Assembly (NCBI GenBank): GCA_032207245.1
Contig: CM063510.1
Span: 46,612,692-46,676,691, forward strand
DNA length: 64,000 bases
Source: Pardosa pseudoannulata
Lineage: Eukaryota > Arthropoda > Arachnida > Araneae > Lycosidae
Reading direction: 5' to 3'
Shown one piece after another: positions 11,360 to 23,345 of the stretch. The position numbers and the translations under genes are program-made. The number at the start of each line of letters is the position of its first letter. The first letter of the stretch is position 1. Under the pieces are notes generated by a model. The model searched no databases. It was not told the DNA's origin and saw only the letters and a program-made list of their open reading frames with translations.

Positions 11360-11536
11360 GCAGAACGATGGCCGATTGGTAAAGCGGCTTTTCGGTACCA
11401 GTATTCGCAGGTTCTAATCCCGCTTCCGGCATGATGTTCGCAGCCGTTTGGAATTGGTTTAAACAGTAGGTCCCGGTCTTATTAGTCCTCGTGAGTAAAA
11501 CAATAGACTGTAGTGCTCTAAACCACACCAAACCAA
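11360..11536 (+). mobile_element. SINE family 1, full length
   Basis: Head GCAGAACGATGGCCGATTGG (A box), B-box region GCAGGTTCTAATCCCGC, body AGCAGTAGGTCCCGGTC-like, and tail CCACACCAAACC. No convincing TSD directly abuts it. AGATCACAT occurs at 3' position ~11537 and again at 11313, ~40 bp upstream of the head, so the true 5' end may be longer. Confidence 0.85.
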
Positions 11537-11964
11537 AGATCACATGTAAAGGCCTTATTATACATGTTTAAAAAGCAGATTCAGTTTAAGATTTCTTTAC
11601 TTGTTGAAAAATGTGTCGTGTGATAGCAAAGAATTTTTAACCGATTAATTTTTAATAATTTTATTATTTATAGAAAATCAACTAGAAATAAAATAACTCG
11701 GATGAAAATGTTTAATTGTAACAAGAAATCTGTACATTCTTCGCCATTAAAAGAAATCAAAACTAACTCGTAAATGTTGACGTGTGATAAGGCTTTCAGT
11801 ACTGTAAATATAACTTGAATTATTTCTGTAGGTAGTGCAATATTATTTTTTCTGTATTTCTATTGTTTATAATGTAGCTTTCTGAAATCCAGAAGAAAAT
11901 TATGAATAGCCTTGGATATTGCTTTGAGATACAGTTAGTGATCTGGAGGGATTCACTCTTAGAT

Positions 11965-12077
11965 GGTTGATTGGCTAGAGCGCTGCGGTCTATTCCGATT
12001 CATACCAAGAGCGGCATTCGAACCATCAGAGTTCCATTTCGAAGATCTTCACTCTACCATTCGGCATCGTCCGGCCT
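11965..12077 (-). mobile_element. SINE family 1, internally deleted
   Basis: On the minus strand: GATGCCGAATGGTAGAG (A box), GATGGTTCGAATGCCGC (B box), GAATCGG, then directly AATAGACCGCAGCGCTC. The ~45-bp block containing the usual GGTCCCGGTCTCATTAGCC is absent. Confidence 0.7.
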
Positions 12078-12379
12078 GCAAATTCAAAATCTGTGGGACA
12101 GCCTCAAGTGAATTATCATTCCTTTATTTTGTGACCATAGGGAAAAAACTAAGTATAAAATTTATATCCTGTTATCTTTTCCTTTTTAAATAAATCTGAA
12201 ACTTTATTAAAAAAATTTCTAAATTGCATATTATTCTTTTGTTGTATACTTTAAAAAAATAGATACTTCCGTTTATTAGCACTTTATCGTACAACCCACT
12301 GATTTGTTGCCCTTTTTATCATGGGAGCTTCATATAGGTAAGGCAGCATCGTTCCCTATGATAGGACAACACATAAAAC
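12078..12379. other. spacer, nothing recognised
   Basis: AT-rich interval between two tRNA-like elements. Part of it (12300-12379) may be the body of the tRNA-His-like element that follows. Confidence 0.4.
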
Positions 12380-12447
12380 TTACTGGGGAATCAAACCCAA
12401 ACCCACTGGGCCTAAAAACAATGTACTAACCACTATACAATCTCGGC
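12380..12447 (-). repeat. tRNA-His-like pseudogene or SINE head
   Basis: Minus strand begins GCCGAGATTGTATAGTGGTT, close to the D-arm of animal tRNA-His, and has a B box GGGTTTGATTCCCC. There is no 3' strand able to pair with the acceptor stem and no obvious CCA-side match. It is a tRNA-derived SINE head or pseudogene, not a functional tRNA. It is distinct from SINE families 1 and 2. Confidence 0.6.
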
Positions 12448-12685
12448 GATTTTGTTGTATTCTAATTTACTCGTTTTTACTGTGAATAGTGCATTTGTAC
12501 CTTTTAGAGACTACAATTGAATTAATCTGTAATAAGGCAGAATAAGTTGTTATACATAAAAATACGAATTTTGTGAAGTTATTATTGTTTTTATCAATTT
12601 TTGCATTACACATAAATATTAAAAAATTATTATTTTCATAAAATGCTACATATTTAAATACCACTTCGTATATTAGTGTCAACAT

Positions 12686-13379
12686 TGTAAAGTCACGGGA
12701 TCCTCGGGCACCGTATGGGTGTCGAAGTGGGTATTACACAATGTACAACATAGAAACAATAACAACGTTTATTCTGGATTAAAATGGAGTATGTACAAAT
12801 TTTCCAAATATAAATCACAGGGCTCAGGCGGGCTGGTGCGGACTTAAAAGTCCCAGATTCAAGGCGAACCTAAAAAATAATCTGTGGACCGGTGCCGACA
12901 GATACCGTTGTACAGGGGTACAAATGGGTCTCCTTGAGTCCCATACAAAGCTGGTGAAAAGCTCTCTAAAAAAAACCAACCTTCACAAGTAGAACCTCTG
13001 TTCGTTCTCCGTCCTGGGGACTCTCCGGCGAAAAACTCGCGCAGTCTGACGTCACCTTTCGCCTATTCCCATTGACTTTTCTTTCCTCGTCCCTGGTAGC
13101 CTCTGATTGGTTCCTTTGGTGGCGCTTCACAGTCTGAGATTTCGTTGTCCCATTCGACGTTCCAATTCACCTCCGACATCTCAAGGCGTGGTTGAAGCGA
13201 AACCCTTTGTAGTATAGAGTCAAAAACCCAGACAGAGTATCGCCCTGCCCTGGGCTTTAACAAAACCTCTTTGTGAAGCCAGTGGGGTGTAGAGACATCG
13301 CACCCTTTTGCACTGGGGAGCACTCTAAGATTTGAAATATACAATTGGTTATCACCATCAGTAATTGTTGAAATTTACA
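12686..13379 (-). mobile_element. probable solo LTR (minus orientation)
   Basis: About 694 bp, bounded by TGTAAA at 12686 and TTTACA at 13379, i.e. short inverted TG...CA ends. On the minus strand an AATAAACG signal at about 12764 is followed by GTTGTTATTGTTTC. The segment is clearly GC-richer than both flanks. The 93-codon frame inside (13063-13344, minus) matches no protein family and is taken as incidental. Flanking pentamers (AACAT and TTCAT) match only 3 of 5, so the TSD is not secure. Confidence 0.5.
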
Positions 13380-14640
13380 TTCATACCTGTCTTTCTACAG
13401 AAAAATGTTTAGCTTAGAATCTATCTTACAAGAGTTAAAAATTCCGTAATCAGTTATATGATGTTGTGGACATTGTTACAGATGATACTGATACAGATGA
13501 TGCGACTCTTGTAACTGTCGGACGTGTTTTGCATCTACCAAGGATTCAGGTGACAAAAAAAATCTAACTTTTCACGAAGTTTATTCTTGTTCTCAATTAG
13601 AGTAAATATAACTGTTTATGTCTGAGCAAACGGTCTACCAGCATTTCCAATTAAGCCCCGGAAGTTAAAATATCTGAGCTTTTACTACTAGTGTGATACT
13701 AAAAAAATGTGTGTGTGAAAGAGAGAGGGGGGGTGAGATGGGGAGAGAGAGTGGGAAAGGGAGCGGAAGAGAGTGACAGAGGGAAAGCGAGAGTGTGTGT
13801 GGGTGAGTGAGAGAGACAGTCAGTCATTGCTGATTCCTAGTAGATTTTTAACTTCATTCAGTGCATATAGGGATGAAAGTCCACTAGAGAACGCGCCAAT
13901 TAGCGAGCGAATTTTGATCATGTTTGACTTCGAAATTCGAAAGAGGAGATCATGCGTGGTACGCGCAGGTGGAGTCCAGAACTATTCACGAAGCCAGACG
14001 TGAAAGAATTTTTGTTTTTTATTAAGTGGTGTGAAATTGTAGTGTGGTGACATAGCCTGTAATCAGTCCCACTGAGTGTGAGTGTGAATTAGCATCTTCA
14101 ACAGTTTAGAGGCGTAATTACTTACTCCTGAACACAGATTCTATTTTATACACACACATATATATCCTGAATATTATTTTATTTTAATAAGATAAATACT
14201 TATATGCTATCATAAGTGATTAAAAGCATTCAGAAAGTTAGACAGTTTTGATCTCATCTTGCGTTCTTATGTGTCAGATCATTAGTAAAATTGAATAATT
14301 CTAATCTTTAATACAGTTCAACATTTGTTTCTTAACACTAGATTTATGGACCGATCCAATTTGACTCATTAAATATTTGATCACTATATATATATAAAAA
14401 TTTAATATCACTTTACAAAAACATACGTTGGTTTTTAGTTAAGTAATAAAATATATGTAAACGTTCGTTCCTCTTCTCCGCAGACCCCTTCGCATTATGA
14501 AATGTGGTATACCTATTTTCACGGTTTTGAGCCAATTCGACTCATAGAATGTATATGAAAATAAATAAATATAGTATAAAGAAAGTATAAAGTATATAAA
14601 GTATATAAAGTAAGCACAGAGAAGAAGTCGAGAATACTTC
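13380..14640. other. spacer with GA-rich low-complexity tract
   Basis: The tract at about 13714-13830 is (GA/GGGA)-rich on the plus strand, ending GAGAGTGTGTGTGGGTGAG. The rest is AT-rich, with (CA) and (TA) runs near 14150 and 14385. Nothing coding was seen. Confidence 0.5.
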
Positions 14641-14653
14641 CATTCCAATGACA

Positions 14654-14836
14654 GCCGAACTCTGTCTGATTGGTTAGCGAGTTGATCGTCGGTACCAGAG
14701 TTCATGGGTTCGAATCCCAGTATGACACGGATGTTCGTAGCCGTTCGGAATCGGCTTTAAGCAGTATATCCAGGTCTCATTAGCCTTTGTGTGCAAAACA
14801 GTTGACCGTAGCGCTCCAAACCAAACTAAACTAAAT
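14654..14836 (+). mobile_element. SINE family 1, full length, perfect TSD
   Basis: Head GCCGAACTCTGTCTGATTGG, B box GGGTTCGAATCCCAG, body GTAGCCGTTCGGAATCGGC, and tail CCAAACCAAACTAAAC. The 13-bp TSD CATTCCAATGACA lies at 14641-14653 and 14837-14849. Confidence 0.92.
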
Positions 14837-14849
14837 CATTCCAATGACA

Positions 14850-15690
14850 GAAATTCATGTTACTGACGCACGGAAGAATTGTCAAGTTCAACAATCATGC
14901 AAAAGAAACAGATGTAGAAACCATTGTGCTAAATGTAATAGAAATGTTTGCGGAAAATGTGTTTCAAAAACAGATTTTATATGAAAAAATGTTTTCCATA
15001 AATTTTTTGATAATAAACATTTTATTTAAATTAATTTAGAACTATTTTCTTTGCAAAAAACTTCAATTTTCATGTATGAGTCAAATGGCTTACTTCAGTA
15101 AAAATAGATATATGATCAATACCCGTAAATCTAGTGTTAACAATTCTAGTTCGTTAGAACTTCTTTGGTTTATTGACGTCATTAAATAGCTTTTTTCAAA
15201 AATTACTTTCACTTTTCCTTAATAGAAATATAAATGTACTTTTTATTTGACGAGAAATATATAAATTTAAACAGCGGTTTTGAAAAAACTCTCATTTTCA
15301 TCAACATATGATTCATATCAAAACTATCCTTGATATATATAAATGTAATCCTTAAATCATAAAACTGCGGAACAAAGAGAAAACTAAATAGCTAGTAGTA
15401 ATAATGCAATCGGCCGACATTGAAGAGAATGGCGCAAGTCTATTTAAAACTTTATTTCAGAGCTGGTAATACGGATATATTTTACTACTCAACGGCAGAC
15501 AAGAGAAAGACACAAAAATCACTCTGCTCGAACAGAGATGCACCCAAGAGCGAAGACAGAAAAATTTTCCCACTTACTCAGCGAATTTAAATGCAAGATC
15601 AGGGAAAACGCGAAGCCATTTGCCGGCGACAGCTGGGAAACGCGTTGAATAGACAGAAAATTTACATCTATAGGATAAAAAGAATTTTAA
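14850..15690. other. spacer, nothing firmly recognised
   Basis: AT-rich to 15390. At 15395-15690 the composition is more balanced and may belong to the microsatellite-linked repeat beginning below, but alignment with 41740-41990 is unconvincing by eye. Confidence 0.4.
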
Positions 15691-15835
15691 GTAGAAGACA
15701 CTCCTTTGATTAAGACATTTAGAGACTGGGAGAAATATTTTAAGGAATTAGAATGGGAGAGAGGAGGTTTTTAAGGAAATATTAAAGTTAAATAATTTTG
15801 ATATATTACATATATGTGTGTGTGTGTGTGTTTGC
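15690..15835. repeat. flank module of the microsatellite-linked repeat
   Basis: AATAATTTTGATATATTACA followed by a short (TG) run at 15815-15832 is shared with 42080-42125, where the same junction leads into the ~400-bp repeat body. Here the body is absent or unrecognisable. Confidence 0.5.
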
Positions 15836-17731
15836 AATAGGTATTTTAGACGCACCACAAAAGCATGGTGTCCACGCTAGATAGGATGCAGTCATGAGGC
15901 CAAAAAAGACGAGACGAAAACTTCGAAATTAAAATGTTAAGTTTATTCTGACAACTCGTCCAAGACGCTTCAGTCGTTAAAACGTGTACATATTGTTTAA
16001 TAGTGTTGTTCGGAGCTGGTTAGCCAGCCAATCAGAGTGTTAAGTATTAATCGCATGTAAGAAGCGGAACTAATTTACGTAAAAGAGTTTTGTAAGAATA
16101 GTTAAGCTACACAGGAAATAATTGTGTGTGCGAAGTCACCAAGGTTACCACAATCAGAAAGGGAACAAGTTTCGCTAAAATTGTAATTTTAGGGATAGAC
16201 ATCGCCAGAAATTTATTTTAAAATACAATTATAATTACGTTAGTTTTGGGTTAAAATATAATTACATATACTTAGTATTCATCCACATTTTTGAAAAATC
16301 AAGACTATTTGCAAATGATCGTTAAATTTAACTGTCGAAACCTCGAATGAAGCGAACTTTCGCTTTTCACTAAAACTGGAACTCGGGCAGATGAAAGCTC
16401 TTAACATAAGAAAGAAGTTCATTCTAATCAACCCCGAGATGCGGGTGGAGCACGAACAGTTACCTATTGTGTTTCCGAATCATTTGCCTTATATTTTTTT
16501 CCCGGTCTTAAAACCTTAATGACACATTCCAGTATTTTAGCGAGCTGTCATCTGTTCTTTGAAAAAAAAACGTGTACCAAAGAAGGCAAGGTCCATTAAC
16601 TCTGTGAATAGGGTTTTTTTTTCTTTGGGAAATTAGCAACAAGAGAAATTGTATACTCGGACTTCGGTATCGTGTTACTTCGCTTAACTGGGGCATTCGG
16701 TAAGTTATTCATTCTAAGAGTAACCATCTTGCAGCGATAGCGACGTCCATTACCTTTTTTTTAATATTTCCGTTTTGAATGCTCACAATAACGATAAAGA
16801 TTGACGGCATAGTTTTCCACGATAAGAGCGTGCGGTAAACACTTTTATCGTTAGTACGGGACAGAATCTACCAGTCCATTTCTTGTTTCATTCATTTATT
16901 GTTTGACCGCTCTTTTATTATGTTTTCTTACACTGACGCCGGAAATTCTTCCCAGATGTAAAAATAAACTACCGGGAATGTACTTTTCTAGATTTCCTCG
17001 TACACTCACACATAAATGAATGTCTTTATTAACGTGAAAGTTTTTAGGTGGTTGGGTATAGCAATATTGGATTCCCCTAGCTTTATCGAATGTGGGATGT
17101 GTATGTTACGTTCGAATTCGAATTGGGCCAAAAGGACACCCATTAAACTGTTCCCCAGCAGTAAATAAAAAAGTCAAGGGACGCACAAATGCTGAAACAA
17201 AATGGATTTTCTTTATTAATTTGAAAATTCTCCGATAAAGACTTTGAAAAACAATCATTGTTCAATAATCTTATTTTATGCATTGATGACCTCAAATATT
17301 TCGTTACACAAATTATATAACAGACAAAATTAACGATAACAAATGTTTAATGGCGTGACAACACAAAAAACAAACATAAAGCCAAACAACTAATCCACGG
17401 CGTAGACGAGACATAGACACCCTTCTCGTGGTTTATATAAATTGAGAGAGTTCAAGTGCTTCAGGCTCTTCACTCGACCAGTCATTCTTTCCTCGAGAGT
17501 CTCCCTCTCTGCTGTTCCTTCTCACCCAACTGTTCTGGATGAAGACAGGCGATACCTTGTAATGAGGATGCACTGCATTAAAATGCGATATATATATTGT
17601 GGAGTTCTAGACGCATGCCTCGAAGTACAATGGCCAACTTGTTACCGGCGAGGAAAACAGTTGATGCCTTGCTTTTATTCTTGGGTAGGTGGGACCTCGG
17701 TAACAATGGAGTAAAGCTTAAAGTCTGGGGT
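15836..17731. other. long spacer, no supported gene
   Basis: About 1.9 kb. A TATA-like TTTATATAAAT at 17432-17442 precedes a pyrimidine-rich GC-richer stretch (17470-17700), which could be a promoter of an unseen gene or part of an older LTR. No coding frame with family resemblance supports either. Confidence 0.4.
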
Positions 17732-18302
17732 TGTGACAATATAACATAATAGCGATCACGCCCCTGATGGCTGGCCGATAAAATTTAATATCGAGGCATA
17801 TCGATAGCCCTCCTAACCTCCCCAGCCTATAAGGGTCCCGGAAAATGAGTGAGGTCCCGCTGTTCCGACGTCACTGTAGGGGCCTTTTAAAGCAGAAGCG
17901 AGCCCGGTCTCGGGGCTTCTTGGTTTATCTTCTTTTTTGTGGATTTGGTCTGTTAACTAAGTCTTAGTTATAGGCTTATTAGATGCTAAGTAGAGAAGGT
18001 TTCTCTTCCTTGTGGTCAAGTTGCCTGATCAACGATCGACTTATTTTCCTTATTGCAGACCCGAGGAGCAGCGAAAGCAGTCGACACGACTTATTTCCTT
18101 AGTGCGGACCCGAGAAGCAGCGAAGCAGTCTACACCGGTATTTGACATCCGAGGATTTCTTTCCGGTGGACCTTTGAATATAACTTGTAAATATGCCCAC
18201 TTAATTAAGATCCCTCAATAAACAGAATTTTAATATCTGGTTGTCTGTGTGGCCTCCCTAATCACCGGTGCACTTCGGTCTAGGTGATCCCTAGAAAACT
18301 TT

Positions 18303-18305
<3 letters not shown>
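17732..18305 (+). mobile_element. probable solo LTR (plus orientation)
   Basis: Starts TGTGACAATATAACATAATA and ends CTTTACA (TG...CA), about 574 bp, with an AATAAACAG signal at about 18217. It contains an imperfect ~50-bp direct duplication (CGACTTATTTTCCTTATTGC near 18037 and CGACTTATTTCCTTAGTGC near 18087, each followed by a GACCCGAGgAGCAGCGAA-like block). No TSD can be read because a microsatellite abuts the 3' end. Confidence 0.5.
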
Positions 18306-18350
<45 letters not shown>

Positions 18351-18365
18351 CACACACACACACAA
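18306..18365. repeat. (TA)n(CA)n microsatellite
   Basis: Pure TA dinucleotides to about 18340, then CA dinucleotides, directly abutting the LTR end. Confidence 0.97.
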
Positions 18366-18513
18366 AAGCCGGTTCTCGGTTGTTGGTCCCCTGCATGCAA
18401 GATAATATTTGCCCGCTACCTATCAATCCGCACATTATGTAGATATTCTATCGTATGCCATTGAAATGTGGGCTCCCGCCTCCACGCACATACTGCACAC
18501 TCACTCACCCTGG

Positions 18514-18631
<118 letters not shown>

Positions 18632-18781
18632 ATTTGTAAGTGCAGCGCATTCTTGCAAGGTCGCGCCCTCATCACTGAGTGGGGTGAGTTAGGAACGACA
18701 GAGGGACATTCGAGTCGGAGTCGTGGAGAAAGAGTGACCTGGTCGAGTCAAGGACCCGTGGCACTTGAGCTTCCTCAATTT

Positions 18782-18873
18782 ATTAAACACCGAGTAGACT
18801 GTATTTTCTATGTTAAACACCGAGTAGGGTGTCTTGCCTATGTTAAGCTTCGAGTAGGGAAATCTTGTCTATA
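18782..18873. repeat. ~30-bp direct repeat, three units
   Basis: TTAAACACCGAGTAGACTGT, TTAAACACCGAGTAGGGTGT and TTAAGCTTCGAGTAGGGAAA start three successive ~30-bp units, each ending CTATG or CTATA. They lie in a GC-richer 350-bp block between two microsatellites, possibly part of another LTR ending ACCGAACCCTACA at 19012. Confidence 0.75.
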
Positions 18874-19008
18874 CCGCGTCTTCACCGTTGTCTAACTATT
18901 TGCCTTTGTGCTTAAATGTTTTCTGTGTTGCTACGTCATTAAATGTTTGTTATTGTTAATTTAGTCTGTCATCGAATTTGTCTAACGACACCCCTAGACA
19001 CCGAACCC

Positions 19009-19139
<131 letters not shown>

Positions 19140-19219
19140 CATAAAATACCACCTAGGTATACGAATTGATAGGGGCTTCCAAATACTATCTTGCATGCAG
19201 GCGGCCAGAATCGGCCCTG

Positions 19220-19438
<219 letters not shown>

Positions 19439-20729
19439 TTCCCGCCGGGATATAAAGCATCTCCTAAATGGGCAACTATTTTGGGTTGGCTAGGTCTAAT
19501 TTTTACAGTGGGAAGTGCAATTTCATAGTGGGCCAAATGTTTTAAAAGCTGGAATTAAATATGTCTCAAATTTCACAAGATTGGTCCCATTTGACATTAT
19601 TCCATTTATTACCGTTAGTTCATGCACGCGGTTCATTTAGTTCTAGCTATTCCCAGATTAAAAAACCGGCTTTGCTTATACATGTGATCATACTTCTTCG
19701 TGTGATACCAGACTGAGCGCCGTAACATAGTATTTCTGTCGCACTTCCCGTATTTGTTTACTTTTCAGTGAGAAATTCGTGGAATTCTCGCAAGTGTTTA
19801 CACTCGGGTTCCAGGCTGGCTAACTCCACATGCCAAGCCCATCTCAAAGTAGCTAATAATTCTGCAAAATTTTACAGGACAAAAACCTTTGATGGCAATT
19901 TTCTCTCATCAACTAAACATAAACACACAAGTTAAATGAAACACATCTGTCTTTAATACAAAAAATAAAATAATTGGTTGGCATAATCATAGGAGTTATT
20001 ACATTAGACAACGTGAAATAATGTTATTTAACTGAGAATGAACTTAAGGTTAATAATGTAAGGTAAATTCGGTAAGAAGGTAATCTACATGTTAAATACT
20101 TGCATGTGGTCGAAACCATGACAAGCATTATTGATTCATGAATGTATATTATTAAAAAAAATAATTAGCAGGATAAAAAGGACAGGTGTGCAACCGAACC
20201 CCTGCTTAGAATGGTTAAATAATAAATTTCGAAAGTAAATGGCTTATATGAATCATCCTCGAACGTTCTTGAATTCAGCATAAATGTATGTATTTTTAGA
20301 TTGTAAACGAGCTTAAGGGAAATTCGAAGTAAATGCTCACAGTTTCAAATTATATTTAACAACTTAAGTTTGGGCTACCTGGCTGATTTAGCGGGGAATA
20401 GGGTCTGTGGAGTACCACGGGGGTACCAAGAGTGACGTGAGGATGCGGACCGCACCGAGCAGAAGATTTTTCAGAAGGCATTTTTTTATGTATTAGTCCA
20501 AAAAGAAATTTTAAATTTTGATATTTATTGTATTAAATGCAAAATAAAATGTTGAAATTAATAACATTGATAAGGTAAATATAAAAAGCTGCCGGTGTTA
20601 ATAATCCTTGTTATTTTTCAATAATTTTTATGTGTGTAAAATAAATAATATTAATTAGATATTTTTAAGTGTTTCAGACTTCTAGTCCTATATCAATAAA
20701 TAATATTTTCAGCTTCATCTAATGCGTTT
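19439..20729. other. spacer, nothing recognised
   Basis: Non-repetitive by eye. A small GC-richer stretch at 20385-20465 has no identifiable structure. Confidence 0.45.
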
Positions 20730-20892
20730 CGAGGCGTTTGAAAGTTTCACTTTTCGATGTCATTGGGAAAGTGTTTTATGAGGAAGACATTTCTTCGATA
20801 CAAAATAGACGAAATTTTCGGGAGCTTGTTGACTTATCGGCAAAATACGACACAGTATTACGTGAACATCACATGAAATCAAAATGGAAATA

Positions 20893-21662
20893 CAGGGAAC
20901 AAAAAAAAGTTGGAAAAAAAATTGGGAGAGAAGAAAATAAAAAACACAAATGAACTAAAAAGTGCTCTTCAGAATATATGGGACAGTATACCAACAACGG
21001 TATTATTGACAAAATGGTATATTTAAAAGTTCTAAAACAAAATTTACCACACATAGCTGTAAAAATGAATTTAAATAGAAACTTTTCTTTTGTCCAATAC
21101 AATGATCCCAAGCATAACGTCCAGATTGTAAAGGAATGGTTGCTATATAATGTACAAAAAGTACTGCCCCATCCTCCACAAAGTCCGGATTTGAACCCTA
21201 TAGAACATTTATGGGAATTTATGGGGAAAAAATTGAGAAGAAAATAAAAAATAAAAATGAACTAAAAAGTGCTCTTCAGAATATATGGGACAGTGAACCA
21301 ACAGACTTTCCTGAAAAGTTGGTCCTTTCGATGAGCAAAGTTTTAGAAGCTGTTATAGCAGCCAAAGGATATCACACCAAGTATTAAATACTTCTGTTTT
21401 AAATTTCGAAGTTACTTTTGTTACCTTGCATAAATGTCCAAGTTTTTTTTTTTTTGGCTATCGAAAGTGATATCATGATAATGTTCTTTAAATTTATTAT
21501 TTATGTTTATGTATTACTGAAATTAAAACAATTTGTTTGATTTATTTTTGAAATTGTATTTTTTCGGAATTTTATTTTAGTTCAAAAGCATAATGTAATG
21601 TAAAATTATTAAACGATAAAATCCTATAACCTTACTGTCCAACTTTTTTTTTTTGGTTACTG
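20893..21662 (+). mobile_element. Tc1-like element (770 bp), inserted in the hAT pseudogene
   Basis: Left end CAGGGAACAAAAAAAAGTTG at 20893 and right end ending TTTTTGGTTACTG at 21662 are inverted with respect to each other. TA dinucleotides (20891-20892 and 21663-21664) flank both ends. The hAT reading resumes immediately to the right. At 770 bp it is far shorter than a typical ~1.3-kb autonomous Tc1. Confidence 0.88.
20988..21387 (+). pseudogene. Tc1-like transposase, C-terminal half only
   Basis: Reads YLKVLKQNLPHIAVKMNL, then QYNDPKHNVQIVKEWLLYNV and LPHPPQSPDLNPIEHLWEF, the second catalytic region and the conserved SPDLNPIEHLW block of Tc1 transposases. It continues after a frame change near 21240 to a natural stop at 21385-21387 (KGYHTKY). 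The N-terminal DNA-binding half is gone. It is preceded at about 20903-20987 by a misplaced copy of the region encoding ELKSALQNIWDS, whose original lies at about 21218-21294. Confidence 0.85.
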
Positions 21663-22136
21663 TAAATATAGTATCTTCCACTTGTGGCCTAAGATTCAGA
21701 ATGAATTCTTAACTGGGTATTCTCACTTATTCGGATGCGCAGTGAGAAATACAATTATAAACTAAATAAAGAAAGCTGAATATTTTTGTAGGTTATTTCA
21801 CACTCCTTATATTTCCCATAGAGATCCAAGTAGTCAAATTATTAGATATGTAGTTATCGATGACTGCGAAGTAAAAGTTGTTGGAATCGTTTAATGACTT
21901 TGTTGGAATTAAAGAAAAAACTACCGAGGAAATCACAAGCATGATTCTGACGAAATTAGAAAGTGAGAGTATAGATTGTAGCGTACAGGGGATCTATGTG
22001 AGCCCAAAAAAGTATAGCGGAGGCTTACGTACAGACTAATGATATTTATTTAGAAACACAATGTTGAAGTTACGATGATGAAGAAATCGATGAATATCTG
22101 CAAATGAAAATGATGATAGTTGCAGAAATCAGCTTC

Positions 22137-22649
22137 CTAATCGTTTTGGACAGACAAAAAGGGGAGGACACTCAGTCGCTCGCCTGGACGTTCTCGGCCG
22201 ATGAATTCCCATAAGACTCGATCGGTCAGAAATTCCTCCCTCTGGACCATGAACTCCAGTCTTTTATATCGTTGTCTGACCGCAAATGTCCATCTCAGCT
22301 GATCGGACATATGGTTGATGACATAGTAAGAAAAACAGTCTGTAGAGCAGGTGCAAACCAAGGGAAGTTTGCAGTAATCGGGAGCAATCTCGCCGAACAT
22401 TAATCGATGTCTCCGAACAAACCTTTGGAGAACAAAGTAGAAAGTATTGCTGCTTCCCTTACAATGTAGATGATTTCTGTCATGTGAGACTCTTTCTTCG
22501 CGATGCCATTGAAACTAACACTGGAAACACTTCGCCAGCATTCTAATGAATTTCTCAGACAGAATGAGATGGTGCTCGGTATTAACAAATCCTCTATTCA
22601 GCATCCTATTCTGTGCGAAACAACGTCCTTTCACTAAGTAAAGAGGAGC
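22137..22649 (-). pseudogene. unidentified 170-codon frame with one stop
   Basis: Not recognised. On the minus strand a frame runs from 22649 to a TAG at 22137-22139 with one internal TAG, after residues LAKCFQC. The second part (22137-22400) carries MFGEIAPDYCKLPLVCTCST and VRQRYKRLEFMVQREEF. Composition is protein-like (balanced, cysteine and charged residues, GC-richer than flanks), unlike the AT-rich shadows around it. It sits between pieces 2 and 3 of the hAT pseudogene on the opposite strand, so it entered the hAT copy or was carried by it. It could be an exon or retrocopy fragment of a host gene or part of another element. Confidence 0.4.
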
Positions 22650-23345
22650 TCAGTTCAAATGTTCACAAAAAGCACGTTCGCTATTTCTACGTTGTGCCGG
22701 GTTTTCTCACGGTCGTACATAAGTCTCTATCTAGAAATTTAATGTAACGCGAATTCGTTACAAGATGTATAAGATTGCAGAGGACAAGTTTAAGATAATG
22801 GTGTGGGTAATAGCAGAAAGGCATGCCAGTGTTCAGAGTCGCAATAAAGAAATCAATGAAAATGCAGAATTTGTACTGTGTACAAATCATTGTTTAAATC
22901 TGGCATGTGTACAAGCGGCATCTAACGCTTTCGATTTCGTAATATTTTTTTGCAACAATCCAACATTTGTTTTCGTTTTTTCCTTTTTCCACCCATCGAT
23001 GGGATGTTTTACTTCCTGTAACTGGTCAAGGTGTCAAAAATAGCGTAGAAACTCGCTGGAGGGCTTGAGCAGAAGTGGTAACTACAACAAAAGAAATGTT
23101 TCTTAGAATTTTTAAATGTTTTGAAAAAAATGGTACCTGAAAGAAGAAAATAGTAAAGCGAAACCAGACGTTGAATATTACTCAATTCAATGCAATCTTT
23201 CTCTTTTCTATGCTATTCTAATTTATGAGAATCGGTCCTTATGGAAATTATTGACGTGAAAAAATACTTGCAAGTAAAAGGATTAAATGTCTGCCAGTCT
23301 CAAATGACATTTAAAGGAAATTTGCAAGTATGGTGAGTGAAGAAA

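Larger units (their letters stand above)
20730..23345 (+). pseudogene. hAT (DUF4371/ZMYM1-like) transposase pseudogene, interrupted twice
   Basis: Three collinear pieces of a hAT-type transposase of the DUF4371/ZMYM1-like kind. Piece 1 (20738-20890) reads ISSIQNRRNFRELVDLSAKY. Piece 2 (21665-21995) includes WPKIQNEFL, SQIIRYVVIDDCEVKVV and, after a frameshift near 21890, TTEEITSMILTKLES. Piece 3 (22765-23345) includes KEINENAEFVLCTNHCLNLA and, near 23240, IDVKKYLQVKGLN. A Tc1 element separates pieces 1 and 2, and an unidentified segment separates 2 and 3. Several in-frame stops (e.g. after RNTIIN) and frameshifts rule out function. The terminal inverted repeats were not located. Confidence 0.8.

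Noticed and set aside
13063..13344. 93-codon minus-strand frame with balanced composition
   Set aside because: Contained in a probable solo LTR; no domain recognised. GC-rich LTR DNA gives such frames by chance.
17432..17480. TATA box and core promoter of a gene
   Set aside because: Only a TATA-like string is present; no initiator at a convincing distance and no downstream coding region, so it is mentioned only in the spacer description.
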